Origin: Spirogloea muscicola
Lineage: Eukaryota > Streptophyta > Zygnematophyceae > Spirogloeales > Spirogloeaceae
Assembly (NCBI GenBank): GCA_009602725.1
Contig: WELB01000001.1
Location: forward strand, 20,857-84,856
Direction of reading: 5' to 3'
Length of the DNA stretch: 64,000 nt
Positions 9,811 to 26,187 of the stretch are shown piece after piece. The translations under genes were made by a program, and so were the position numbers. Each line of letters begins with the position of its first letter. The first letter of the stretch is position 1. The notes beneath the pieces were generated by a model. It had not been told where the DNA came from. It did no database searches and worked only from the letters and a program-made list of their open reading frames with translations.

Positions 9811-12141
9811 TCAGCTGGGTGCGCCCAGCGGACTCCCTGCGACCTCGGCTTTGGGTGGTGACTCGACTGCTTTTCGCCACCGTCGGTAACTCAAGCCCAG
9901 TTTGTCATAGCCCACCGGGTGGTTCCACACGTTGGCGCCCCGCACCATGCGGTCCTGCTGGCCCAGGACTAGTCTCAAGTCCTCGGCAAGAACCTGCAAT
10001 TGTGGCATGTGTGCAGGTGAGACACTTGCCTCCCAACTGCTCAAGACATGTCCTTGACATTACCGTGTTGCAAATTCACCTGTGACGGCTAGATTCAGTA
10101 TGGGCAAGTGCGCCCATTGTACCGCAAGTGCAAATGTAAGTGTCAAACATTCCAACACCGGAGTTCCTTGCTTTATATCATGACGCAGTTGCATTTGTGA
10201 GCAACTGCCAAGTGCGTTGACACTAGAAGGTATGCAATAACTGATCAAAGCTGGGCAAACCAGTCTGGCAAAGCAGTACCTGGTTGGCGAGGTGCTGCCA
10301 AAGGCGGTCAATGAAGGGGATGTACTTCGCCCAGCTAGCGAAGTCAAGGCCCATGCGGTAGAGGAGGCGGGTTTTGCCCCGCGACGATGGCATGCAGACG
10401 TGCAGTTGATGGAGGTGCTTGGCACACTCGGCAGCGCTCTTGCCCTCCAGCTTTCCAGGCTTGGACAACCCGATCGTCGACAACACGACACATGGGGGCC
10501 GGAACTCCATGTCTATTGGGTACGGGTCCCATGCGCCCTGCATTGCTGCTGCCGCTGCCGTCTTGAAGCGAACGAGGCTGTGACACCAACGCCGCAATGA
10601 GCTCAATTGGAGTCAGCTCAGTGATCGACAACTCTGGTGCAGCAGCACACCATCAATGTCCAGTCTACAGCCACCATGAGGACCTACCACAGGAGTCAAT
10701 GTATGTTGTTGAGATGTATGCACCATACTTATACTGTTGCCAATCCCTTGTACCTGCAGAAAAATGGCATGTGCGGAACATTCTATATCGCAGACCAAGC
10801 CGAGCGGCTGCGAACCAGACCTTGGAATGGCCCAGCCCTTGGCGAACGTGGTCGTGTGCGTGAATGGCGCGTGCGCAAGGTCAAGGAGGTTCTCCACCAG
10901 CAGGCCGTGCTCCACCGGTAACTCTAGCACAATCTGCAGCACGCACCAAGCCGCTCACATGGTGCTCATTAGGACCCCGCCTCCGTTCTGGAGGATCGCG
11001 TGGCTACCTGGTAGGGTGCTCACAGACTGGACAAGTTTCACATGCGGCGCCTGTGAGGGAGTTCCCAGTGGCACAAGCTCGGAAGGTCACCTCAGCATGG
11101 ATCGTGTATTCGTCTGGTGGATTGAGGCATGGCAGCTTCTCGCTGGCCTGGTCGACACCGGGCCAGATCCACACCAAGCCGTCCTGCTCCACGCACGGCA
11201 TTGCCTTGACGCTCGCAGTGCTCTGCCGCGTGGAGGGCATCTTCTCGCACTCGCCGCTCACTGAGTACTCCCAGCCTGGACGCGACCGCGACTTGCTAAG
11301 ACCTCACAATGCAGCACAAGTACAGGAAGCCATCTTCGCCCAACTTCGTCTGAGCCTCCAATGACATTGAGCTATGCTAGCCTCAGCTGCTCCCCTGATC
11401 CTTGATCAGTGACTGCAGCTACTGATGGCAGGAAGTTGGGAGTTGCATTGCTCTGATAGTCAATTGAAGGCTGCAAGAGCATCCCAGAGGGAGTAGCGGC
11501 AAGGACACTGACCATGATAAGGGCACTGGACGCGGCCGTCCACTACTGTGCCAAGGGAGAGCGGGCAGGCCCGGTGCGCGCACTCGTCCTGGATGCACCC
11601 AGGTGAGCCGTCGGCGCCTCGGAAGAGCACCCACGGCTCCTCGAAGCACTCAAACGGGATCTGCTAGGGCAGGCGAGAGGAGCTCGCCGAGGATAAGGCC
11701 CAGAAGCTGGCTGCCAGCCCTCACGGCAGCTCCAGCATTGCGCTGGCTCTACTGAACCTCAATCAAAGGCACGCTCGGTCGGGACCACTGAGGCTGCCAC
11801 GCTTGCTTGACAACGGTGGCAGCCATCAGTGGCAGCTGGAGCAATGGGGGGCTAACCAAGGTCTTGTCGTCGAGTTGCCGGGAGAAGGCGGCAGGGAACC
11901 AGAAGTTCTTGAGCTCCGCAGGGTAGGGCTGCACGGGCCCCGACACGTCCAGGGACCCTACCCTGGACAGCGCGGCGAGCCGCGCGGCGCTGCTGCTGGG
12001 AGAAACCGCCGCCGGCTCCTCCGGAGCCAGCACCGCAGCGCCGCCGGCGGCAGCCGGCACCGCGCTGCTACAGGCGGCGCCCTGCCCGAGACCGCCACCG
12101 GCGCGCCNATCAGTCGGGCTCTGCCGGTTTCTTACCGGCAT
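9811..12141 (-). CDS. CAO: Chlorophyllide a oxygenase (chlorophyll b synthesis)
   Basis: Model on the minus strand: exons 11857-12141, 11513-11660, 11091-11275, 10821-10933, 10280-10577 and 9811-9993, giving about 403 residues with all phases consistent. CAO converts chlorophyllide a to chlorophyllide b by two oxygenations in the plastid. The Rieske site reads CAHRACP, then QCPYHGW (C-x-H-x16-C-x2-H), preceded by [10 protein letters not shown]. The mononuclear iron site is [13 protein letters not shown] (E-x3-D-x2-H-x4-H). Downstream blocks [26 protein letters not shown] and [11 protein letters not shown] match plant CAO closely. Both metal sites are on one chain, unlike the split CAO of Micromonas-type prasinophytes. 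About 75 residues rich in Ala, Ser and Pro precede [13 protein letters not shown]. They could be a transit peptide, and the long N-terminal regulatory A domain of land-plant CAO is not seen. The first in-frame ATG after a stop is at 12141. An unseen upstream exon cannot be excluded, and one base (12108) is N. Confidence 0.95.
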
Positions 12142-12865
12142 CTCGCCGACAGCTGACCTCCCTGCGTCTCACTACCCGCTCTCCCCGTTGTCACGTGTAT
12201 AGCTCATGTGTTGCTTTTGTTTAGTGTCGGCCAGCGTGAGCCACCTTGCCTTCCCCTGCATCCTGCTTCGTCGTGCTGCGGCAGCTGCGGCGGCGGCTGC
12301 GGCGGCGGCGACGGCGGCGGCGACGGCGGCGGCGACGGCGGCGGCGACGGCGGCGGCGGGAAGTTGGCTCAGGAGACGGCAGCCATGGCCGCCGTCGCGG
12401 GGAGGGGACGAAAAGCGCACCGCTTCTCACATTCTGGCTCAGACCCGAGCTTCCCCCCCACCCGGGGTGCCACGTCACCGGCTGGCCGGATTGCCGAGCG
12501 CCAGGGTGGCCGCCCGCGCGTGCCACAGCGGCTCCGCAGTGGCTGGGGCAACCCCCCTGGATCTCCACGACCAATCCGCAACCGGGATCGCCGCCACGCG
12601 CCGGCCGCGCGCCCGCCACGGTGGCGCGCCGGCCTGGGCCTCCTGATTGGCCGCGGATCCCGCGCAAGGCCGCCGCCCGGGCGCCGCGTGGCCACTCAGT
12701 CCCGGGCCGCACCACGGCCGTCCGATGCGCTTGTGCGTGCCGGCGCTTTTCCCTGCCGGCGCGTCTGGACGGGCCCCCTGGACTTGGTGTGCCCTGTTCA
12801 CACGCGCCACAGGTGCCCCTCACCGCACTCGCAAGTCAGGAAGCCATGACCTACTGATCCACTAC
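12142..12865. other. GC-rich upstream region of CAO
   Basis: A CpG-rich block of about 600 bp upstream of CAO, with long open frames in several phases as expected from base composition. Two CCAAT-type boxes are visible (ACCAATC near 12571 and ATTGGCC near 12646). It probably holds the CAO promoter and 5' UTR. No conserved protein was seen. Confidence 0.5.
12275..12360. repeat. CGG-type trinucleotide and 12-mer microsatellite
   Basis: A run of CGG and GAC triplets in which the 12-bp unit GGCGGCGGCGAC repeats about four times. It makes poly-Ala, poly-Arg and Gly/Asp frames on both strands, none of which looks like a gene. Confidence 0.85.
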
Positions 12866-12879
12866 CTTGTATTCACTAC

Positions 12880-13215
12880 CCTCAGATTGGACGAAGAAGT
12901 GGCCCTCGCAATGGGGGCACTTTCTTCGGGCCTGGACAAGCCAGCCCGAAGGAATATACGAAGGATCGAAGGGGCCAAATGACGGAGGGACGAGCTTCCT
13001 CTATTGGATGGGCATATTGAGCACGCAGTGGCCACTTGGGTCATTCTTTCTCAGGGCTGGCCACTCCCAGCCATCGCTGAGACAGTCTTTCTTCCACTTG
13101 TGTCGCTGTGTGTTGTAGCATTTTTCTGGCCCCTTCGCCTTTCTACAATCTATTCCTGGGCTGGCCAATCACAGGCATCGTCCTCTATGGAAGAGTCTCT
13201 CTCTTCACTAGAAGG
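12880..13215. repeat. Dispersed foldback repeat cluster
   Basis: Contains a reverse piece at about 12930-12980 (CAAGCCAGCCCGAAGGAATA, then CGAAGGGGCC) and forward cores at 13054 (GGGCTGGCCACTCCCAGCCA) and about 13158 (GGGCTGGCCAATCACAGGCA). These are the same family as at 34.8-40.5 kb. Confidence 0.7.
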
Positions 13216-14056
13216 GCGTACGTGGTGGAGCCTAAGCAGCAGCGCGGCAAGCAAACGGGCCACTTTCTTTGGGAGGAATGTGGGCCGACTACAGACTAGC
13301 TGGATACCCCAAGAAATCAGGAGCAATGCTTCAATTGACATCATGACACGAGCTAGATGCGGCGGGCAGTCAGCCGCATGTACGGAGGTGCATTCAAGTG
13401 CCAAAGTTAGGATGTAGGTTCGAGATACTGTGGGCTTCGGATTACTGGTATTAGCAGAAGAGCAGCCTTTACCGCAAGTGGGTCAAGAGTGAGAGCCCCA
13501 ACTCTCCAATGTGCGGCGTGTTAGGTCAAAGATGTGAAGAGTCACAAGTGCTTTAGTACAGATAGTCACTGTCCGTTGGATCCGTTGATAGCTGATACAG
13601 ATTTCCTCTCTATTGCGATGACATCAGTATGGAGTCAGTTGCAATACTGCGCTGCGTATTCTTGCAAACCATCAATTTAATTCCCATCGCTGACGCTCCT
13701 CAGAATAAAGACCAGACTCAGTGATTAATTTGTTTCCAGGCCAACAAGCCAGGGCTGGATTTCTGTGCTGAATTACTGGGGCTCAGTATCAAAAGTTATC
13801 AGTTGGCAGTTGTTGGCTGCTGCCACAAAGTTCAGCTTCACCAGGGTCGGGATCTGCTTATTCTGCCTCTGAAATTCAAGCACATATCCATGATCACCAC
13901 GACGGGTCCATGGGCCACGCATATCGTCACATAGTTACTAGTGGTGGCAGCGAGGCCACTGTCGTCTGGAGCTCATGGCATTGCCTGACTGCTTGCTCAG
14001 GCAGACCTGAAGGCTACTCACGCAACGTCTCGTATTCCCATACAGCACAGCGACCG
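13216..14056. other. No gene seen
   Basis: AT-richer sequence with stops in all frames and no recognisable repeat. It lies downstream of the minus-strand gene at 14057-16414. Confidence 0.5.
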
Positions 14057-16414
14057 TCACATTACCACACACTTGGGCTGGACTCTGTGATGCCTTCGTT
14101 GCTTCAAAGTGGACTGCCTAGTGCCGTTGCCCTTGAATGGCTTCTTCTCCAGCACCGGAACTTCGCCTGCCGTACTTTTCGACTGCACACAGGTGCTGCG
14201 ATGAGTTTAATGAGCACAACACTGATTGACCTGCATCATGTGAGGGTATTGTTGTAAGATATACTACTGCTCAAGCCTCTGAAAATGGTCAGATACAGGA
14301 ACTCGGCACCTACTTGAGCTGCAATGACGTCCTCTTCCTTAAAATCACTTGCTTCAGGCCAAGAAGGTCGCCCCCCAAGCCTTGTGGGTGTGGGCTGCTT
14401 AGGTGGTGGTTCCTGGCGCCTCCCAAGTTGAGTGACTACAAGCGGCTTGAGTGGTTGCTCCTGTCGCCTGCCAAGCTCAGTGATAACCAGCTGCTTGGGT
14501 GGCTGCTGATTTGATGGCTCCTGTTTCAGGGCTCCTGTAGGTGAAGCAGTCTTCATCTCGCATGTAATCAAAGTTTGTCCAAAGGAGATGGTCATCAGCT
14601 TTTTGCAGCCACATACGGAATTAGTAAGCCACTTGAACACGTGCTTCAAAGCATGCGCGTTATGACCAGCCTACTACTTGTACTGGTGGTTACTTGCATG
14701 TGTACCTATGGTATTGCTAGTGTTCATAGCCCGCTGAAATTATGATGTAAGGCTAAATGTTGGCATGTCAAGGTTCACGGGGTGCACCTGCAAACTAGCA
14801 AGCCTCTTTTCCAAGTATGCGACGCGGTCAAGGACGGTGCTTGCTCTACCACTCTTCACCTCGGTGGCCAGCTCACTACTGGTGTGCAAGGTCTTTCTGT
14901 CAACAATGTTGGGTGTCGGAGGGCCAGAAATAGGAAAGTCCAAAGGGGAAGACGGACTTGCAGCAGCCGCCAGAGCAGCAAGCTGCATGCAGAAGACCAC
15001 CAATCTTAGCTGCCTTCAATCGCCTCACGTCAGTACGACCCATTCAGTCGCCTGGGACAGCACCAAGATTGTCGAATTGCCTCATAACTTTGTCGAATTG
15101 CCTCATAACTTCAGTGATTGGCTGACTGGTGGAGGAAACTTATAGTGCAAGCATTGTCATGATTGCACTTGCTGCAGATACATATCTGGACCTCAAGAGC
15201 TGCAACTCGCGCAAGCAGAGGGGTCGTTGGGGTTGGCGGAGCGCTCGTAGCCCGCAGCTCAGCAACGCTCCTTGCGTCACCTGCAGTGCCCTGCTCTGAA
15301 GCAACTGGGGTTGATGGAGGGGAATGGGGTTTGCCATTCTTGGATTCTGCAGCCTGCCGCTTGCGGTTGCCTGTCAAGACCTTGAGGCCAGGTACACTTT
15401 CTGAGGCTCGCTGCACGGCCTCCTTGGCCTCCTTCTCTGCATGCTCTACCTTCTCGGCCAACTTCACACGCAGCCCTGTGCCGCTGCTGGCCTGTCGCTG
15501 TTCCTCTTGCTTTCGGTCAACCTGCTCTTCTGATCCTCGCTCGTGGGACCGCAGTCCTGGGACGACATGCGAGACCTTCTCCCTGGCGTGCTCAGCAGTG
15601 GTGACCAGCTTGTCCTTCGCTTGCTCTGCCTTCTCGACCAGCTTATCCTTCGCTTGCTCAGCTTTCTCGAAAATGAGCTTCTTCGGACCATGCTGGCCTT
15701 GTCTTCGCCTATCTGCACCATTGCTCCTTGTGCCGCCTAGAATGACTATCTCATGTTTATGCTGCCCTTGTGTGCCTCGCGCTCCTAGGATGACGACTTC
15801 GTCTTTCTGCAGCCTGTGAGCCTTGTTGTCAGATTTGCTGTTACGTGTGGTATTTGCTGGAGTTGTTGGCTCACGAGCCCCTGATAGCCCTTGTCGGCGG
15901 GTAGTTGATCCAAGGAAGCGGGCCACAAATCCTGGCTTCCTGCCTTTTGCAACATTGTGTCTTTTTGCTGGAGATTGGGTATCGGCACCTGCACGGGCTT
16001 GCTGTCGTCCTGTGAGCAAATAAGACAGCGAAGCGTGTCAAGCGCAGCAATTTATTGAACGTAGCTGCATATGCCACCCAGTTCAGTGTAATTGTTTCTG
16101 AACTTTGTAGCAAGCCCTCGTAACTTCTTCAAAGCCACATTCATGTCAATTGACACCAAGAAACACACAACTGACTATACATGTTTCAAGGGCGTCTTTC
16201 CTCTAGTACAAGTCACACGCCTTGTGTCACTGCACAGCTGCACGTGTACGACCTGGCATGTTGGCTCTGTTTGATAGTGGTGATGAGCTGACACAGGTAA
16301 GAGACGCGAGGAAGCTGCATTACCTGGCTCTGCTGTTGAAATGCCTTGCTTGTTGACGACCAGAGTCATATTACCTCGATGTGGCACCTCAATGGTCAAG
16401 AAACGGATGCAAGC
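14057..16414 (-). CDS. Unrecognised protein with LEA-like helical repeats
   Basis: Model on the minus strand: exons 16324-16414, 15192-16009, 14788-14982, 14314-14520 and 14057-14182. Phases agree at each join, and more exons probably lie upstream of 16414. The second exon carries two VILG blocks (DEVVILGARGTQ, HEIVILGGTRS) and then EKAEQAKDKLV twice plus TTAEHAREKV, an 11-residue helical periodicity like group 3 LEA proteins. The exon joins bring two heptad-like segments together (LLARVAALE and VLDRVAYLEKRLASLQ). The next exon has three copies of a unit of about 15 residues (PPKQLVITELGRRQ, PLKPLVVTQLGRRQ, PPKQPTPTRLGGR). The last exon is basic and ends QPKCVVM. I recognise no enzyme domain. 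The helical repeats and hydrophilic composition suggest a stress or scaffold role, which is inference. The 14314 exon start uses CAG at 14521-14523, chosen for phase; a better pyrimidine tract at 14535 gives the wrong phase. Confidence 0.55.
15070..15111. repeat. 21-bp tandem duplication in an intron
   Basis: Two exact adjacent copies of TGTCGAATTGCCTCATAACTT within the intron between 14982 and 15192. Confidence 0.85.
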
Positions 16415-17044
16415 CTGCAGATGTGCTCGCTCTTCAGCAAAAGCAATCTTTCATAACTGCCTGCATCGATGTGTAGGCTGTCATGCAATATTGAGCGTGT
16501 CAACATGTGAATGCGCGGCAAGCAAAAGCGAGCGGTAGAGTTGAAGGGGTCAAAACTCGACGAGAGCGACAGACCTGAGCAGCTTCTGTCGACCTCGGCG
16601 ATGGAGGAGCGTCAGACAGCGGAAGGGGATGCGGTGGGTCGCAGCGCAGCCACGCCGGTTGTGGCTTGCAGTCAGGACGGGAGGCCCGTGCTCGTCTTAG
16701 CAGCTGCTGCTGCCGCGCGCCCTCGGAGGCTGCGGACTGGCCAAAGCGCGCGCAGCGGCGGCGGCGGTTGTGAATGGCGGCGGCGAGGCGGGCGGGAAAG
16801 TAGCTAAGGAGGTGGCGGTGGGGAGCGGCAGCGGCGCGAATTGGCCGACGGATTCCGCGCGGGCAGATGCGGCGCACCCGCGGGCGTGGTGACGGGGGGG
16901 ATGTGTCTTGGTTGCCCGGCGGGTTCGATTATAAGTTGTGATTGTTGAGATGACGGGCATGCAGGCCGTGTCGATCGGCGTTCTGGGGCTGGGGCTGCAT
17001 GCATGCAGGCGCCAAAAGGGGAGAGGGGTATGAGGGAGGGGGGG
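16415..17044. other. GC-rich region, possible 5' exons of the minus-strand gene
   Basis: Upstream side of the gene at 14057-16414. A GC-rich open stretch at 16560-16880 on the minus strand ends in a good donor (GCTCAG then GTCTGT) and could be a first exon. The plus strand is open across the same bases, so composition alone explains it. Confidence 0.3.
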
Positions 17045-17267
<223 letters not shown>

Positions 17268-18043
17268 GTAGGGAGGGAGGCAGGGAGAGAACGAGCGAGC
17301 GAGGGAGAGGCACCGCCGGCGCAACACAGCTCGGCGGCGTGCGAGCTCCATGCACACGGCCTGGGGCTGCAGCTCGGCCTGCCCGCGGCCCGCCACCCAG
17401 CTCGAACCTCCTCCCAGCTGGGCGCCGCGCTGCAGGATCTGAGAGCAATAGCCCCATCAGACCGTATCTCGCCTCTGCTTCGGCCCCTGCGCCACGCCGC
17501 TTGCTGGAGCGCCTGCGCAGGCAGCGCCGCCGTGCCCGACTGCAGCTGCTGCATCGCCAGAGGTTGGGTCTGCGAGGGAGTCGGCGGCGGGACCAAGGCC
17601 GCGGAGCGACGGGCGGACTCTCGAACCCGAATCTCAGATCAGGTCCGCCAGGCTCTTTCCTGCGCTGCTTGGAAGCTCGGAGCTCGGAGCAAGCGGCCTG
17701 ACCAGCTGGACAGGGCCAGGAGTAAGGTCACCTGCGTGCACTACTGAGTTGCCGTGAGGAAGTCAGCTCCGCAGCAGCAACATGCGCCTTCTATACACCG
17801 CTACTGGTCAAGAGCCGCTGTGAATGCTCTTGCACAGCGACAGAGGCACACACATTGCCACCATACGTGCAAGTCAGCTCAAATTCCACGTCCTCCACAA
17901 CTTTTCTGCTGCTAAGCTCTTACGAGGAGTCACAGTTGCCTCACATTGCTATTAGTTAGAAACTTTACTGCGAGCAGCAGTGCTCCCTCAAGTTGCTGAT
18001 GCAGCTGTCTTGTCAATGTTCAGTGACAGATTCCCGAGTAGGA
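17268..18043. other. Upstream region of the SDR gene
   Basis: A GC-rich, Arg/Ala-coding stretch at about 17300-17735 on the plus strand could be a first exon with an organelle transit peptide for the SDR gene, ending near a donor at GGAGTAAGG. No conserved block supports this. From 17760 to 18040 it is AT-richer, like an intron. Confidence 0.3.
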
Positions 18044-19979
18044 ATGGCCAAGCAGGTGCTTGTGGTCGGGTGCAGCAGTGGGGTCGGCTTACAGGTACTC
18101 ACGATCACTTGCCTACCTTCATTTGGCCTGTACAACGTGGGTACTGCACATACGAAATATGAAATTCTCTTGATACGTCAATTTGTAGTTTCTCATGCCA
18201 TCGGCTGAAGATTGGGGTGCGCAAGTGCAGCCGCTACCGCCCCCCCTCTCTGTCCCCCGTATGTCTGTCTATGTTGTGTGTGCTGGGGTTGCTGGGACGT
18301 TTTCAATCAGCGGCGTGACTGTGATTGCAGGTCACAATGCAGCTTCTCGAAGTTCCTGGTCACTTTGAAGTGTACGCACTTACCCGCAACCAGCAAAGGG
18401 CTGCTCGTGCTGTTGGTGAGTCCTGCCGTAGCTGCTGTATAGCAGCTACTCCTGTATCTCTCCTAGGACCTAGGGACTCGGTTAAGCTTACACTTAGCCA
18501 GCCTTGACGCGATTATGGTGAGGGTTACATGCACGGCCATTGACAACAATGTGGGATCACTGTCAGGCATAGGAGCCTCGAGAGTGAAGTTCGTTCGAGG
18601 CGATGTGACCGACTCAAGGACGCTGCAAGCTGCTTGCATGGGGAAGGATGCTGTCATTTGTTGCCTGGCTGCACGTGCAGGTGAGGTGGTGCAACATGGT
18701 TTTGCATACACAGATACAGATGCTGTGCTGTGTCCATGACGGTTTCCCAAATGCCATGCAGATGATGGAGGTCTACAGTCACGGATATGTGACGAAGAGC
18801 AAAGCTTGTGTTTTGGAATCCTAATGTACATCATGAGCACTCAAACGAAAGATCCTAGACATGCGAGTGGTTTGCCCAACTATGTCATCAACTGGTGCCT
18901 TTTCCCTAGATTGACTTATGAAGCAATTGCATATTATACACTACATCTGGCTGCAGGATGGCGGCTGCCGTGGAATAATCGGGACACTCCAAAGTATGTC
19001 GACTACTTGGGTGTTGAAAATCTTGCGAAAGCAGCAGCAGAAGCAGGAGTGCCGAAGTTAATACTGACGTCATGTCTGGTTTGTATACCAAAAACTCTGC
19101 CACAAACAAAAGGCACAAGTTGTCCTGAGATGCAGGCGCTTGAAGAGTGAGATTGAGGTGCGCGCATCCTCTCATGATGGTAATTGATCAATGATTGTAT
19201 TTTGCTCCTGCACCACCTGGGAGTACAGTAAATTGCTATGTCCTTGCTGTTTGTGAGCAGGGTGTGACACGCATGAGCTTGACGAACTTGATTTTGAACG
19301 TCATGAAAGGACGAGTGATGCACTGGAAGTTTGAGGGTGAAAAGTAAGCATGCTCACTTTTACAACTCTTTGTAACGTGCATGAGAATACAGTGCATTGC
19401 AACCAGACCTTCGAGGAATGAAATTTGCAAGCTTAACATTATTGCAAACCTACCCAAGGATGTACAGAAGAAAAGAGTGAAGCATCTCATACACAGCTGT
19501 ACTCACGCCCCTTATATGTACCTTCTGCACAGAGCACTCAAGCAGAGCTATAAAAAGCGCTCGGGGTTGTCTTACTACATCGTTCGTCCGGGTGGTCTCA
19601 ACAATAAGGACGGGGGACAGGAAGGAATCATGATATCACAAGGGGATCGTATTAACGGGAGGATCTGCCGCAAAGATGTGGCTAGTGTTCTCGTAGGATG
19701 CCTTGAGGTAAAGTACAAGACATGATTAACGCGCTGAATTTAAAGACATTCAGCAAGCTTGATGTATACAGACTGGCTGCTGCCCTTTTCCTCGCAAGTA
19801 CACAACATGCCCTGCAGAGAATTCTGACATTTATGGCTTCTCATGGTGTGCAAATGCAGGACGCTGCACGGCCAAATGTGACTTTTGAAGTAGTGAATGA
19901 TAAAACCCTTCCTCCGCCAGATATCAGCTCAATATTTACCCTCATCCCAGATCCTGACATAGCTAGAGCTAGCCAGTGA
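18044..19979 (+). CDS. Atypical short-chain dehydrogenase/reductase (NAD(P)-binding)
   Basis: Model: exons 18044-18094, 18331-18415, 18567-18680, 18957-19078, 19261-19343, 19533-19707 and 19860-19979, giving about 249 residues with consistent phases. The N-terminus KQVLVVGCSSGVG is a Rossmann dinucleotide loop. It is followed by YALTRNQQRA, then VKFVRGDVTD and GKDAVICCLAA (the beta-strand and Asp region), then YVDYLGVENLAKAAAEAGV and KLILTSC, and SGLSYYIVRPGGL. This is the order seen in atypical SDRs related to plastid NAD(P)-binding proteins such as Tic62-like and At2g37660/At5g02240-like proteins. The glycine loop is G-x-x-x-G-x-G, while most members of these groups have GATGxxG. The substrate cannot be inferred. 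No transit peptide is in the modelled first exon, so an upstream exon is likely if it is plastid-targeted. The C-terminus continues past the Rossmann fold with PDISSIFTLIPDPD. Confidence 0.85.
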
Positions 19980-21761
19980 GGCACACCTCTCCGACACCTC
20001 CTAGACTTGTCAATGTCGAACAAGATACTCCGAAGTGAAGGCAGTCGCTATATGCCGAGTATAAACGAAGGCTTGGCTAGAGCCAATGCAAGAAGTCTCC
20101 TGTGTAAGCTCTGGTCTGAATGCCAAAGCTCCAAGCACTTGAATCTGATGAAACTTTCTTCTGAGCATCAAAGAGAATGTTGAGAGGAGACCAGGTTGTC
20201 GGTGTTCTTATTATCACCATCTGTGCACGAACTACGTACACCAATGGACATGCTGAGCAGATAATCTAGTAACCCAATGAGTAGTCTGGGCCATCACTTT
20301 CTCCACAAGTGCAATCTGTGGTACTGGATTGTGTGACTTGGAATGAAAAGTATGCAATCTGCAGATGTGATTTGATATTTGCCAACTGTCCATAGTATTA
20401 TCTCTACTGAAGGGCAGAATTTTGCCCTGTAAATGAAAGAGATATACCATCTCTACTGAAGGACAACTTTCTGCCCTGTATAATGAGAGAGATAGGCACC
20501 AGAAATTGAGTATTACTGGAACCTGGACATGCATGCATGAAGTGAAATACTGCCATGGGTCGCTCCATCTCCAAGACCGACGCTTGCGGCCTGAATTCAG
20601 TGAGTGGCCTAGGTAAGAGGACCAACCAAGGAAGGGCACTTACCCTTCTTATCTACTCCATGGTGATCACAGCGCAATTCCGGAAACCCACATTTCCTGA
20701 CTCCTGGGCCAGCGCAAGCGCGCTGCGATGCACATTGTGGCTCGCCGTGTTGCAGAAAGGCTGGTCAAGTCGATATGATACCCGACTGAAGCATGCAAAT
20801 GTGGGTTGCAGACTCACCCTTGGCCAAATGCTGGAAGCGCCTGGCAGCGCCAACACCCAGCCCCCATGCGCAACAAATCACTGAGTTTTATGTGCAACGC
20901 AGCTGCTTGGAAGCAGCCCAACTGCAGCTGACCCTTTGTGCGAAACAAGAAATGCTTGCAACTTAAGCACTGAGCTGCACGCTCTGCTCCCTTCTACACC
21001 ATGACTTCCTTCAACATCATGCTTGCCACTAACCTTGTCCACCTGGACAGACTCTACTGGGCAATTGCAGTACCAAGCATGCCACCACCTATCGGCAGCT
21101 CGTGTACAGCTCCTCAACCTGGCCCAAGCGCATAACAGCACGCAAGAAGCTATAGCAGGTTGATGCCAAGCACGTGTCAGCCCAGATGAGGAGCAGCATC
21201 TCACGCCAAAACTACATGTGATCATGACCCACGGCGGCCTCCACACCGTTGCTCAAGCGTATGTTACCCCTGACCTGCAGCAATGCATGCGACAAACCAT
21301 AACAAATGAATAATGACCCATATCGCAACATCACTTCATATAGAGAACTGCTACAGAAGCCTAGCAAATGAAAAAAGGTTGACGACAATTACATAAAATG
21401 TTGGACATTGCTAGCCTCCGACACAGCAAAACCTCATAGAAGCAGCTTCCAGTGGTGATGCAGCGACCACTGTGACTCACTTCATAGATGTTATTGTAAA
21501 TTGTCTGTTAAAGCATATAGCTATTTTTCAATGCATCTTAGAGCGTTGAAAGCAAAGCTGGGCAAAAGTGCCTGATGGGTGCTTGCAAGAGGTGAAGTCT
21601 TTGCCATCGTGAGTATATCCAGGTTGTAGCAAAATGGACACATGAAGGGGTGCTGTGTTCCTTGCATGACCCTTGTTCAAATCTTAGCGACCATGACTGA
21701 CAGGTAAGGGCAATTCCTCGGTTAGAGGCGCAAGGGCTTTGACCTGTAAGCTTTTGACATG
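19980..21761. other. Intergenic, no gene confirmed
   Basis: Between two convergent genes. It contains the 49-bp tandem duplication at 20398-20495. Open frames at 20555-20884 (+) and 20878-21246 (-) are in moderately GC-rich sequence but show no family signature. The rest is AT-rich. Confidence 0.4.
20398..20495. repeat. 49-bp imperfect tandem duplication with inner hairpins
   Basis: Two adjacent copies of a unit starting ATCTCTACTGAAGG and ending in AGAGATA. Each contains a small inverted repeat, for example GGGCAGAATTTTGCCC in the first copy. Confidence 0.8.

Positions 21762-26187
<4,426 letters not shown>

Noticed and set aside
12208-12849. 213-residue plus-strand ORF upstream of CAO
   Set aside because: It translates a CGG/GAC microsatellite and a GC-rich promoter-like region. 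Overlapping frames are equally open and none shows a family signature.
14740-15003. Stop codon at 14740 as the end of the LEA-like gene
   Set aside because: A good donor (TTGCAG then GTGCAC) at 14788/14787 joins in phase to two further coding-like exons, so the stop is probably intronic. It remains the alternative model.
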